Position numbers and translations under genes: made by a program | The notes under the pieces: generated by a model | Database searches by the model: none | The model's input: the letters and a program-made list of their open reading frames with translations, nothing else | What the model was told of the DNA's origin: nothing | NCBI RefSeq assembly: GCF_003569765.1 | Contig: NZ_QXMG01000034.1 | Coordinates: forward strand, 1-63,515 | Direction: 5' to 3' | DNA: 63,515 nt | Source of the DNA: Caldimonas tepidiphila | Lineage (GTDB): Bacteria; Pseudomonadota; Gammaproteobacteria; Burkholderiales; Burkholderiaceae_C | In this document: positions 37,592 through 45,274 of the stretch, one piece after another | Layout: every line of letters begins with the position of its first letter | How positions within the stretch are numbered: position 1 is the first letter of the stretch

Positions 37592-38029
37592 ATGCCTCAC
37601 GTCCACCGCGTCTTCTACGTCAGCCGGGCCCGGGTCGATCCCTGCGGGCCCGAGCCGCGCCGGATCCTCGAGGTCGCCACCGGGCGCAATGCGCGACTCG
37701 GGGTCACCGGGCTGCTGTTCTTCTCGGGGGATCACTTCGCGCAGGTGCTCGAGGGCCCGCGCGCCGCGCTGGAGGAGGTGATGGACTCCATCCGCCGGGA
37801 CCCGAGGCACGAGATGCTGCTGGAGTGGCCCGTCACCCCTGCCGGGGGGGAGCGCTGGTTCCCCTCGTGGGCGATGGCCTACCTCTTCGACGAGCGGCTC
37901 GAGGCGCTGATCGAGCGGCTCGGCCGGCTGGGCGAGCCGCTTCCGGCGCTGGAGGCGACGGCAGGAGAGCTGCTGGCGGCGGCGGACCTGTCCCGCCTCG
38001 GCCTGTTCAGGGCGGGCGATAAGGCCTGA
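37592..38029 (+). CDS. Stand-alone BLUF-domain blue-light sensor
   Basis: A 145-residue protein that is essentially one BLUF domain (about residues 4-98) plus a helical cap. The flavin-site residues are all visible: Tyr9 in RVFYVSR, Asn33 in GRNARLGVTGLL, Gln51 in FAQVLEGPR, and Trp93/Met95 in PSWAMAY, matching Tyr21, Asn45, Gln63, Trp104 and Met106 of AppA. FAD binding and a blue-light response are therefore likely. The ATG at 37592 follows GGAAGGA. It has no output domain, so it must act through a partner. The GGDEF-EAL protein upstream and the kinase downstream are the obvious candidates. Confidence 0.92.
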   Translation: MPHVHRVFYVSRARVDPCGPEPRRILEVATGRNARLGVTGLLFFSGDHFAQVLEGPRAALEEVMDSIRRDPRHEMLLEWPVTPAGGERWFPSWAMAYLFDERLEALIERLGRLGEPLPALEATAGELLAAADLSRLGLFRAGDKA

Positions 38030-38030
38030 A

Positions 38031-38051
38031 AAGCGCCGCCAAACGGCGCTT
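38031..38051 (+). terminator. Hairpin after the BLUF gene
   Basis: AAGCGCCG-CCAAA-CGGCGCTT is a perfect 8-base-pair stem with a 5-base loop, immediately after the BLUF stop. It lacks a T-run. It probably attenuates or ends the transcript before the kinase gene. Confidence 0.5.
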
Positions 38052-38128
38052 GACGCGGCGACAGGCGCGGGGCGGACGAGTGCACACTTGCAGGCGTCCG
38101 TACCTTTTCCGCTGAGCTGTCGTCCTTC

Positions 38129-39469
38129 ATGCTGTCCCGTGGCACCGAGCGGCCCGCGCGCGCCTGTGTGCTGTCCCCGCTGAACATCGCCCTGATCTAC
38201 GTCGTGGTCAGTGCCCTCTGGATCGCGGGGGCGGACCACCTGCTGCAGACCTACACGGCAGGCCCGCGCCTGCTGCAGCTGCACCTGCTGGAGAGCGGGG
38301 TCTTCGTGATGCTGAGCGGGCTGCTGCTGTACCTGCTGGTCGGGCGGCTGCATCGCAGCCTGCGGCTGTCCGCGCGCAAGGCACGAGAGTCCGAGGCCGG
38401 CGCGCGGCGCAGCGCGGACGAGCTCGCCCAGCTGCTGGCGATGCTGCCCGAGGCGGTGCTGATCGTGCGGGAGGGCCGGATCACCTATGCCAACCGCGCC
38501 GCGCAAGAGCTCTTCGACCCGGACGGCACGCAGGTGCTGGAGGGCCACCCGCTGAACGGGCTCGTGCTGCCCCCGTACTGGTCGGGGGTCGAGCAGCGCA
38601 TGCAACGCGTCCTCGCGAGCGGGGAGCGCGACCCGCGCTTCCTGCCGCGGACGATGTGCCGGCTCGACGGCAGCCGCTTCGAGGCCTCGGTCGGCACCAG
38701 CGCGGTGCACTTCGACGACCGCCCGGCGGTGCTGAAGATCGTGCGCGATGTCGACGAGATGAACCGGATGCAGCGCCAGGTGACGCGCGTGCAGCAGGAG
38801 CTGGCGGCGCTGTCGGGGCGGCTGATCGAGCTGCAGGAGCACGAGCGCCGCTCGATCGCGCGCGAGCTGCACGACGAGATCGGGCAGTGCCTGAGCGCGA
38901 TCCGCGTGCAGTTCGCCAAGCTGCAGCGGCGCGTGCAGGGCGAGGAGCCGCTGGCGCTGATCGCCAGCGCCGCCGCGATGACCGAGCGCACGCTCAGCCG
39001 GGTGCGCAGCCTGTCGCTGCTGCTGCACCCGCCGCAGCTCGGGACGCTGGGCCTGGAGGCGGCGCTGCGCTGGCACATCGAGGAGCAGCAGCGCCTGCAC
39101 GGCACCCCGATCTCGCTGCGGGTGGCGCTGGGCAGGGAGCCGCTCGATCCCGACCTCGGCATCGCCTGCTACCGCATCGTGCAGGAGTCGCTGTCCAACG
39201 CGCTGCGCCATGCCGACGCGCGCTGCATCGAGGTCGAGCTGCGCGGCGCGAGCGCCGACGGGCTGGTGCTGCGCATCACGGACGACGGCATCGGCTTCGC
39301 GGCGGAGCAGGCCGGGGCGCGGCAGGCCGAGCGGCCGAGCCTCGGCCTCGTCGGCATGATGGAACGGGCACGCCTGCAAGGGGGCGAACTGACGGTGTCC
39401 TCCGCGCCGGGGCAGGGCACCCGCGTCGAGGCGGTGCTGCCCTGGAAGAGCGAGACGAAGATCCAATGA
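38129..39469 (+). CDS. Membrane PAS sensor histidine kinase, NarX/DegS (HisKA_3) type
   Basis: A 446-residue kinase. Two hydrophobic helices near the N-terminus (LNIALIYVVVSALWIAGADH and LESGVFVMLSGLLLYLLVG) enclose only a short external loop. A PAS domain follows (about 95-215), then the HisKA_3 dimerisation domain with phospho-acceptor His248 in SIARELHDEIGQ, and an HATPase with NALRHA, DDGIGF and GLVGMMERA. The small loop suggests the signal is sensed in the membrane or by the PAS domain. The stop overlaps the response regulator start (ATGA), so the two are a pair. Confidence 0.93.
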   Translation: MLSRGTERPARACVLSPLNIALIYVVVSALWIAGADHLLQTYTAGPRLLQLHLLESGVFVMLSGLLLYLLVGRLHRSLRLSARKARESEAGARRSADELAQLLAMLPEAVLIVREGRITYANRAAQELFDPDGTQVLEGHPLNGLVLPPYWSGVEQRMQRVLASGERDPRFLPRTMCRLDGSRFEASVGTSAVHFDDRPAVLKIVRDVDEMNRMQRQVTRVQQELAALSGRLIELQEHERRSIARELHDEIGQCLSAIRVQFAKLQRRVQGEEPLALIASAAAMTERTLSRVRSLSLLLHPPQLGTLGLEAALRWHIEEQQRLHGTPISLRVALGREPLDPDLGIACYRIVQESLSNALRHADARCIEVELRGASADGLVLRITDDGIGFAAEQAGARQAERPSLGLVGMMERARLQGGELTVSSAPGQGTRVEAVLPWKSETKIQ

Positions 39470-40224
39470 AGAAAAAGACGACAGTCATCCTGGCGGACGA
39501 CCACCGGCTGGTTCGGGCGGGCCTGCGGTCGCTGATCGAGGACTTCGACGGCTACGAGGTCGTCGGCGAGGCGGATGACGGCGAGCGCGCGGTCGCGCTG
39601 GCGCGGGAGCTCGCGCCGGCGCTGCTGGTGCTCGACATCACGATGCCGCGGCTCAACGGCATCGACGCGCTGCCGCTCGTCAAGCAGGCGAGCCCCGGCA
39701 CCAAGGTGCTGATCGTCTCGATGTACCAGGGAGCCGACTTCGTGATGCAGGCGCTGCGCGCGGGCGCCGACGGCTACCTGCTGAAGGACGCCGCGGCGGT
39801 CGAGCTGAGCTTCGCGCTCGACGCGCTGTGCGCGGGTGGACGCTACCTGAGCCCCTCGGTGTCCGGCACGGTCGTCGAGCAGGCGCTTTCCTCGGCGGCG
39901 CCTGCGGCCGCGCCGGCTGCCGCACTGGCTGCCGCCGTGCCGGAGCCGGCGCCCCTGCCTGCGCAAGTACAGGACGCGCAGACCCAGGCGCCGGCGCCGG
40001 AGAGTGCGGCGAAGGAGTCGCCGCTCACGCCGCGGCAGCTCGAGATCCTCAAGCTCGTCGCCGCGGGCGAGAACATGAAGAAGATCGCCTACGACCTGGG
40101 GCTGAGCGTCAAGACCGTCGAGACGCACCGCGCCCAGATCATGGAGCGGCTCAACATCCGCGACCTCCCGAAGCTCGTGCTCTACGCGGTGCGCCACGGC
40201 CTCGTGTCGCCGCACCAGGACTGA
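39466..40224 (+). CDS. NarL/FixJ family response regulator
   Basis: A 252-residue regulator. The receiver domain (1-125) starts TTVILADDHRLVRAGLR, with the phospho-acceptor aspartate in LLVLDITMPRLNG and the conserved lysine in GYLLKDAA. The LuxR-type HTH is at the C-terminus (LTPRQLEILKLVAAGENMKKIAYDLGLSVKTVETHRAQIMERL). The two are joined by an unusually long alanine/proline-rich linker of about 45 residues. The targets are unknown; the chemosensory operon starting 366 bases downstream is a candidate. Confidence 0.94.
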   Translation: MKKKTTVILADDHRLVRAGLRSLIEDFDGYEVVGEADDGERAVALARELAPALLVLDITMPRLNGIDALPLVKQASPGTKVLIVSMYQGADFVMQALRAGADGYLLKDAAAVELSFALDALCAGGRYLSPSVSGTVVEQALSSAAPAAAPAAALAAAVPEPAPLPAQVQDAQTQAPAPESAAKESPLTPRQLEILKLVAAGENMKKIAYDLGLSVKTVETHRAQIMERLNIRDLPKLVLYAVRHGLVSPHQD

Positions 40225-40590
40225 GCAGCCCGGCGCCCGCCCTCCGGCCCCCGCCCTCGGCGAGGGTCGCCCACGGCTGCCCGCGTCTCCCCTGCGGGCC
40301 GGCCCCGGCCACGCTCGCAAATTCCTCACCCGTAACACTCCGGTAAATGCCTGAATAAGTGTCAGGCATTGGAGCAGTCCCTCTCAGGCTTCGCCTGATG
40401 CAGCGGATCGGGGCCGGAACCGAAAAGCAGAAAGGTGCCGCCCACCAGGCCGACGAGCAGGCCGGCGCGCGGCGCCCGATCCCGGCCGCAGCGGCGTCCC
40501 CGCCCTTGCTGCCGAGTTTTGCAACCCTCGCGAGCCGCGTCCGGCGGTTCCGAACGTGCCGGCCTGAGCGCCCCTTCCAGGAGATTCCCG
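40225..40590. other. Intergenic region before the chemosensory operon
   Basis: A 366-base region with no credible gene. It must contain the promoter of the 13-gene chemosensory operon. The clearest element is a perfect 9-base inverted repeat at 40346-40370 in an AT-richer patch. I see no convincing flagellar sigma-28 promoter. Confidence 0.55.
40346..40370. promoter_or_regulatory. Inverted repeat upstream of the chemosensory operon
   Basis: AATGCCTGA-ATAAGTG-TCAGGCATT has perfect 9-base arms and a 7-base centre. There is no T-run after it. It is either the end of the regulator transcript or, given the gap of about 220 bases to the receptor start, an operator for the operon. Confidence 0.5.
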
Positions 40591-42519
40591 ATGTCCCTCG
40601 TCCGCAAGCCCCTTGCCGCTGCCGACGCTCCGTTCGCCGTGCACGCTGCCGCCGGCGTGGTGTCCAAGCAGGTCGCCCGCGACGCCGACCAGCAGCGCAA
40701 GCGCGCCCGCACGCTGGCCAAGCAGCAGCAGGCCGCCGAGCGCGTCGCCGCCGCCTCCAGCCAGCTCTCCTCGGGCATCAACGAGGCGGCGTCGGCCGCC
40801 GAGGAGCTCAAGCGCGCGACGCAGCAGATCGCCACCGGTGCCGAGGAGGCCGCGGGCGCGGCGCAGGAATCGCTCGCCGCGATGAACCAGGTCTCGGGCT
40901 CGATCACGCGCCAGCTCCAGGCCGTCACCCTCGCGCAGAACATGGCGCAGGGCATGCAGACGCTCGCCGCCCAGATCAACGGCGAGGTGCAGGCCACGGT
41001 CGGCAACGTCGCCACCGCCGCGGACCGCCAGGCCGAGTCGGTCAAGATGATGACCGAGCTCGAGCGCCAGGCGGCCAACATCGGCGAGATCGTCAAGGCC
41101 GTGGCGCGCATCGCCGACCAGACCAACCTGCTCGCGCTCAACGCCGCGATCGAGGCCGCGCGCGCCGGCAAGCACGGCAAGGGCTTTGCGGTGGTCGCTG
41201 ACGAGGTGCGCACGCTCGCCGAGACCTCGGAGAAGAGCGCCAAGCAGATCCAGGATCTCGTCGGCCAGATCCAGGGCGAGGTGCAGGTCATCGCCGAGGG
41301 CATCAACAATTCCGCCGAGCGCGTCAAGGGCGAGGTCCAGAAGGGCGGAGTGATCCTGCAGCAGCTTGAGCAGATCCGCATGGACGCGGCCGAGATCGCG
41401 GGCGGCGCCGCCGAGATCGCCACTGCCGCCGGTCAGAGCAACGTTGCCGCGCAGCAGGCGCTCAAGGGCGCCGAGCAGATCGCCGCCGCCGCCACCGAGC
41501 AGGGTGCGGCCTGCGAGGAGGCCAACAAGACCGTGGGCGAGCAGACGCAGGCGCTGGGCGTGTGCGAGCAGACCGCGCAGGGCCTGTCCGAGATCGCTGA
41601 CGAGCTGAAGAACTCCACCGACATCGCCAAGAGCGCCGAGGAGGTGGCCTCCTCCGCCGAGGAGCTGTCGTCGGCCGTGCAGGAGATCAATCGCTCGGCG
41701 AGCCAGATCATGGTGGCGCTCGAGCAGATCCGCAAGGGCGCGCAGTCCCAGGCCGCCGCGACCACCGAGTCCGCCGCTGCCGTGGCGCAGATCGAGAAGG
41801 GCGCGCAACTCGCCGAGCAGCGCGCGGTGCAGGGCGGAGAGCGCTCCAAGGCGATCGCCGCGCTGATGGGCGACAACAAGCGCAACCTCGACGAGCTGAT
41901 CACCGGCGTGTCCTCGAGCGCCGCCGCCACGCAGGCGAGCATCAAGCAGGTCAAGGACCTGGAGCTCGTGTCGCGCAAGATCGACAAGATCGTCGACGCG
42001 ATCACGCAGGTCAGCATCCAGACCAACATGCTCGCCGTCAACGGCAGCATCGAGGCGGCGCGCGCCGGCGAGTACGGCAAGGGCTTCGTGGTCGTCGCCA
42101 CCGACATCCGCAACCTTGCGCACGACTCGGCCGAGAACGCGGACCGCATCAAGGACATGGTCAAGTCGATCCAGGACCAGATCGGCCTGGTCGGGCGTGA
42201 CCTGCACGAGATCGTCACCGCGGCACACGGCGAGGTGGAGAGGGCCAAGTCGATCACTGCCTCTCTGCTGAAGATCGAGGGCGACGTGCAGCAGATCGAG
42301 CGCGGCAACAAGGAGGCGGTCGCCGCCTCGCAGGAGATCGCCGCCGCCGTCTCGCAGGTCAAGGTCGCGGTGCAGCAGATCGCCTCGGCCGCCACCGAGG
42401 CCGAGAAGTCCGCCGAGGAGGCCGCCAGCGCCGCGAAGCAGCAGTCGCAGGGGGCGGAGGAGCTGGCCGCCGCGATCGAGGAGATCGCCTCGCTCGCCGA
42501 CGAGCTCCAGAGCGCCTGA
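40591..42519 (+). CDS. Soluble chemoreceptor with two signalling domains (DosM-like)
   Basis: A 642-residue protein made almost entirely of alanine/glutamate/glutamine-rich coiled coil, with no transmembrane segment and no recognisable sensor domain. It carries two receptor hairpin tips. The first, around residues 172-205, contains QTNLLALNAAIEAARAG-x-GKGFAVVADEVR. The second, around 470-505, contains QTNMLAVNGSIEAARAG-x-GKGFVVVATDIR. Each tip is the CheA/CheW contact site, so one chain could insert twice into an array. The double-tip architecture recalls DosM, which stabilises a cytoplasmic array in Vibrio cholerae. It is the first gene of the operon. The ATG at 40591 follows CAGGAG. Confidence 0.9.
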   Translation: MSLVRKPLAAADAPFAVHAAAGVVSKQVARDADQQRKRARTLAKQQQAAERVAAASSQLSSGINEAASAAEELKRATQQIATGAEEAAGAAQESLAAMNQVSGSITRQLQAVTLAQNMAQGMQTLAAQINGEVQATVGNVATAADRQAESVKMMTELERQAANIGEIVKAVARIADQTNLLALNAAIEAARAGKHGKGFAVVADEVRTLAETSEKSAKQIQDLVGQIQGEVQVIAEGINNSAERVKGEVQKGGVILQQLEQIRMDAAEIAGGAAEIATAAGQSNVAAQQALKGAEQIAAAATEQGAACEEANKTVGEQTQALGVCEQTAQGLSEIADELKNSTDIAKSAEEVASSAEELSSAVQEINRSASQIMVALEQIRKGAQSQAAATTESAAAVAQIEKGAQLAEQRAVQGGERSKAIAALMGDNKRNLDELITGVSSSAAATQASIKQVKDLELVSRKIDKIVDAITQVSIQTNMLAVNGSIEAARAGEYGKGFVVVATDIRNLAHDSAENADRIKDMVKSIQDQIGLVGRDLHEIVTAAHGEVERAKSITASLLKIEGDVQQIERGNKEAVAASQEIAAAVSQVKVAVQQIASAATEAEKSAEEAASAAKQQSQGAEELAAAIEEIASLADELQSA

Positions 42520-42550
42520 CCCACCCCACTGAACAGGAAGGAGGTGCGCG

Positions 42551-44152
42551 ATGAGCGCATCCGAACAGTTCTCCGCCGAAGGCGAGGACATCGAGGGCGG
42601 CAACAACCAGTTCGTCACCTTCTCGGTGGCGGGCGAGATGTTCGCCGTGCCGATGGGGCCGGTGCAGGAGATCATCCGCGTGCCCGAGGTGGCGAGGCTG
42701 CCGCTGGCGCCGGCCTCGCTGGCGGGCCTGGCGAACCTGCGCGGCCGCGTGCTGCCGATCATCGACCTGCGCCGCCTCTTCGGCTGCGAGGAGTGCGCGC
42801 ACGACGACGCGACCCGCGCGCTCGTGATCAACCTCGGCCAGCCGCTGGGCTTCGTGGTGGACCGCGTCGCGAGCGTCGTGAGCGTCGAGTCCGGCGAGAT
42901 CGAGGCGGCCGACAGCATCCAGTCGATCGTTGCCGCGGACTACCTCACCGGCGTCATCAAGCGCGCTGCCGGGGACGGCAGCGAGATGCTGCTGACGGTG
43001 GACTTCTCGAAGCTGGTCGAGGGCCACTTCAGTGGCATCGGCGGCGGACTCGCGTCGGGCCGCGCGGGCGCCCGCGTCGAGGCCGGCGGCGGGCAGGCTG
43101 ACGACGAGTCCGACGGCAGCGACGAGCTGCGCCTGGTGTCCTTCTCGGTTGCAGGCCAGGAGTACGCGCTCGACATCGCCGAGGTGCAGGAGATCGTGCA
43201 GATGCCCGACTCCCTGAGCGTGCTGCCGAACGCGCCGGGCCACGTGGTCGGCGTGATGTCGCTGCGCCAGCGGCTGCTGCCGCTGGTGAGCCTGCGCCGG
43301 CTCTTCGGGCTGCCGAGCGTCGAGGACGGCGCGCAGCAGCGCATCGTCGTCACCGGGCTGCCGGGCGGGCTGCACGTCGGCCTCGTGACCGACGCGGTCA
43401 AGGAAGTGATGAGCGTGCCGCGCTCGCAGGCCGAGGCGATGCCCGGCGTGCTGGCGGCCGACGAGCAGCTCCGGGAGTTCTCGTCGATCTGCCGCCTCGA
43501 CGGCGGCAAGCGGCTGGTGTCCATCATCGCCACCGACCGGCTGCTGCACATGCCGCAGATCGGCGAGGCGATCGAGGGCGCCGGGCGCCTCGCGCAGTAC
43601 CCGGGAGCCGCCGGCGAGGAAGCGACGAACCGCAACGAGGACGAGATGAACGAGAGTTCCGACGACGACACCCAGGTGGTGATCTTCCGCCTGGGCGCCG
43701 AGGAGTTCGGCGTGCCGATCATGAGCGTGCAGGAGATCGTGCGCGTGCCCGAGGCGCTGACGCGCGTGCCCAAGACGCCGGCCTTCGTCGAGGGCGTGAT
43801 CAACCTGCGCGGCACCGTGCTGCCGGTGATCGACCAGCGCACGCGGCTCGGGCTGCCGACGATCGAGCGCAACGAGGGCCAGCGCATCATGGTCTACCTG
43901 TTCGCGGGCATGCGCACCGGGTTCATCGTCGACTCGGTGGCCGAGGTGCTGCGCATCCCGCGCAGCCAGATCGTGCCGGCGCCGGCGCTGTCGCACGACC
44001 AGAGCCGGTTGATCGGCCGCGTCGCCAACCTCGACGGCGGCAAGCGCCTCGTGATGCTGATCGAGCCCGAGCACCTGCTGCAGGGCCAGGAGATCGGCGC
44101 GATGTCGGGCTTCGCCGACGGCGGCGACACGGAGCTGCCGCTGGCAGCCTGA
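42551..44152 (+). CDS. Triple CheW-domain scaffold protein
   Basis: A 533-residue protein with three successive CheW domains, at about 18-157, 192-335 and 372-518. Each contains the CheW pattern of a regulator strand (VTFSVAGEMFAVPM, VSFSVAGQEYALDI, VIFRLGAEEFGVPI), a VQEI helix, and the G-V-x-LRG-x-V-LP-type segment (ANLRGRVLPIIDLR, MSLRQRLLPLVSLR, INLRGTVLPVIDQR). Linkers are acidic and flexible. Ordinary CheW has one domain of about 160 residues. Three in one chain could bridge neighbouring kinase/receptor units. The middle domain deviates at the receptor-contact segment (LRQR in place of LRG). Confidence 0.93.
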   Translation: MSASEQFSAEGEDIEGGNNQFVTFSVAGEMFAVPMGPVQEIIRVPEVARLPLAPASLAGLANLRGRVLPIIDLRRLFGCEECAHDDATRALVINLGQPLGFVVDRVASVVSVESGEIEAADSIQSIVAADYLTGVIKRAAGDGSEMLLTVDFSKLVEGHFSGIGGGLASGRAGARVEAGGGQADDESDGSDELRLVSFSVAGQEYALDIAEVQEIVQMPDSLSVLPNAPGHVVGVMSLRQRLLPLVSLRRLFGLPSVEDGAQQRIVVTGLPGGLHVGLVTDAVKEVMSVPRSQAEAMPGVLAADEQLREFSSICRLDGGKRLVSIIATDRLLHMPQIGEAIEGAGRLAQYPGAAGEEATNRNEDEMNESSDDDTQVVIFRLGAEEFGVPIMSVQEIVRVPEALTRVPKTPAFVEGVINLRGTVLPVIDQRTRLGLPTIERNEGQRIMVYLFAGMRTGFIVDSVAEVLRIPRSQIVPAPALSHDQSRLIGRVANLDGGKRLVMLIEPEHLLQGQEIGAMSGFADGGDTELPLAA

Positions 44153-44172
44153 GCGGGGAGCGGAGGCGGTTC

Positions 44173-45255
44173 GTGAGGAAGGTGCTCGTCGTCGACGATT
44201 CGGCGCTGATGCGCAAGCTGCTGGGCGGCGTGCTGGCGGAAGCCGGCTACGAGGTGCACGTGGCGCGCAACGGGCGCGAGGGCGTGGAGCAGTTGCTGGC
44301 GGTGCAGCCCGACGCGGTGACGCTGGACATCAACATGCCGGAGATGGACGGGCTGAGCGCGCTGTCGCTGATGATGGCGGCGCGCCCGACCCCGGTGGTG
44401 ATGGTGTCCTCGCTCACCGAGAAGGGGGCGCTCGCGACCTTCGAGGCGCTCGCGCTCGGCGCGGTGGACTTCATCGCCAAGCCCGGCGGCACCATCTCGC
44501 TGCACGTGGACGACATCCGCGCGCAGCTCGTCGAGAAAGTGGGCGCGGCCTGCCGGGCACGCGTCGGCCGCGCGTCGGGCGCCGCGGGGCAGCCCGCCGC
44601 AAAGCCGGCGGCACGGCCGGCCGTGCCTCCGCGAGCGGCGGCCCCGACCGCCGCCGCGCGGCCCGCGCCGGACGGGGCTGCGGTGCCCGGTGCGGTGCTG
44701 GTGGGCGTGTCCACCGGCGGGCCGCGCACGCTGGAGGAGATCCTGCCCAAGCTGCCGGCCGACTTCCCGTGGCCGGTGCTGATCGCGCAGCACATGCCGC
44801 TGAACTTCACCGACGCCTTCGCGCGCCGCATGGACGCGATGTGCCCGCTCGACGTGCGCGAGGTCGCAGCGCCGATGCCGCTCGAGCCCGGGCGGGTCTA
44901 CATCGGCCGCGCCGGCACCGACCTCGCGGTCAGCCTGCGCGGCGGCCAGCCCTACGCGCTGCCGCGCCCCGAATCGGCCGGCATGCCCTGGCACCCGTCG
45001 GTCGACGTGCTGGTCGACAGCGCCATGAAGGTGTTCGCGCCGCAGCAGCTCGTCGGCGTGATGCTCACCGGCATGGGCTACGACGGCGCCGCGGCGATGA
45101 CGCGGCTGCACCAGGCGGGGGGCCGCACGGTCGCCGAGTCCGCCGACACCGCCGTCGTGTTCGGCATGCCGCAGGAGCTGATCCAGCGCGGAGGCGCCTC
45201 GCTGGTGCTGCCCTGCGGCGCGATCGCCGCGCAACTGCGCAGCTGGCTGCGCTGA
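44173..45255 (+). CDS. cheB: Chemotaxis protein-glutamate methylesterase CheB
   Basis: CheB removes methyl groups from receptors when phosphorylated by CheA. The 360-residue protein has an N-terminal receiver (phospho-acceptor in AVTLDINMPEMDG) and a C-terminal esterase with the serine in GVSTGGPRTLEEIL, the histidine in AQHMPLNFTDAFARRMD and the aspartate in MLTGMGYDGAAAM. An alanine/proline-rich linker joins them. It starts with GTG at 44173, 20 bases after the triple-CheW gene. With CheR in the operon it implies that a receptor of this system is methylated. Confidence 0.95.
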   Translation: MRKVLVVDDSALMRKLLGGVLAEAGYEVHVARNGREGVEQLLAVQPDAVTLDINMPEMDGLSALSLMMAARPTPVVMVSSLTEKGALATFEALALGAVDFIAKPGGTISLHVDDIRAQLVEKVGAACRARVGRASGAAGQPAAKPAARPAVPPRAAAPTAAARPAPDGAAVPGAVLVGVSTGGPRTLEEILPKLPADFPWPVLIAQHMPLNFTDAFARRMDAMCPLDVREVAAPMPLEPGRVYIGRAGTDLAVSLRGGQPYALPRPESAGMPWHPSVDVLVDSAMKVFAPQQLVGVMLTGMGYDGAAAMTRLHQAGGRTVAESADTAVVFGMPQELIQRGGASLVLPCGAIAAQLRSWLR

Positions 45256-45274
45256 AGGAACAAAGGAATCCGTG

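Noticed and set aside
32435-39466. A 2343-codon open frame on the minus strand spanning hrpA, the GGDEF-EAL gene, BLUF and the kinase
   Set aside because: It is the antisense shadow of strongly recognised plus-strand genes. Its translation is low-complexity Arg/Ala/Gly/His/Gln-rich sequence with no domain, produced by high-GC third positions.
40225-40590. Flagellar sigma-28 promoter for the chemosensory operon
   Set aside because: I could not find a TAAA-N15-GCCGATAA-like pair. Claiming one would be unsupported.
40591-42519. Tandem DNA repeats in the chemoreceptor gene as a repeat array
   Set aside because: The similarity comes from heptad coiled-coil codons and the two homologous receptor tips. 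The DNA copies are diverged and not a simple repeat.
40384-42918. 844-codon minus-strand frame opposite the soluble chemoreceptor
   Set aside because: It has a Leu/Gly/Asp/Arg repetitive composition that mirrors the receptor's heptad repeats on the other strand. There is no independent coding evidence.
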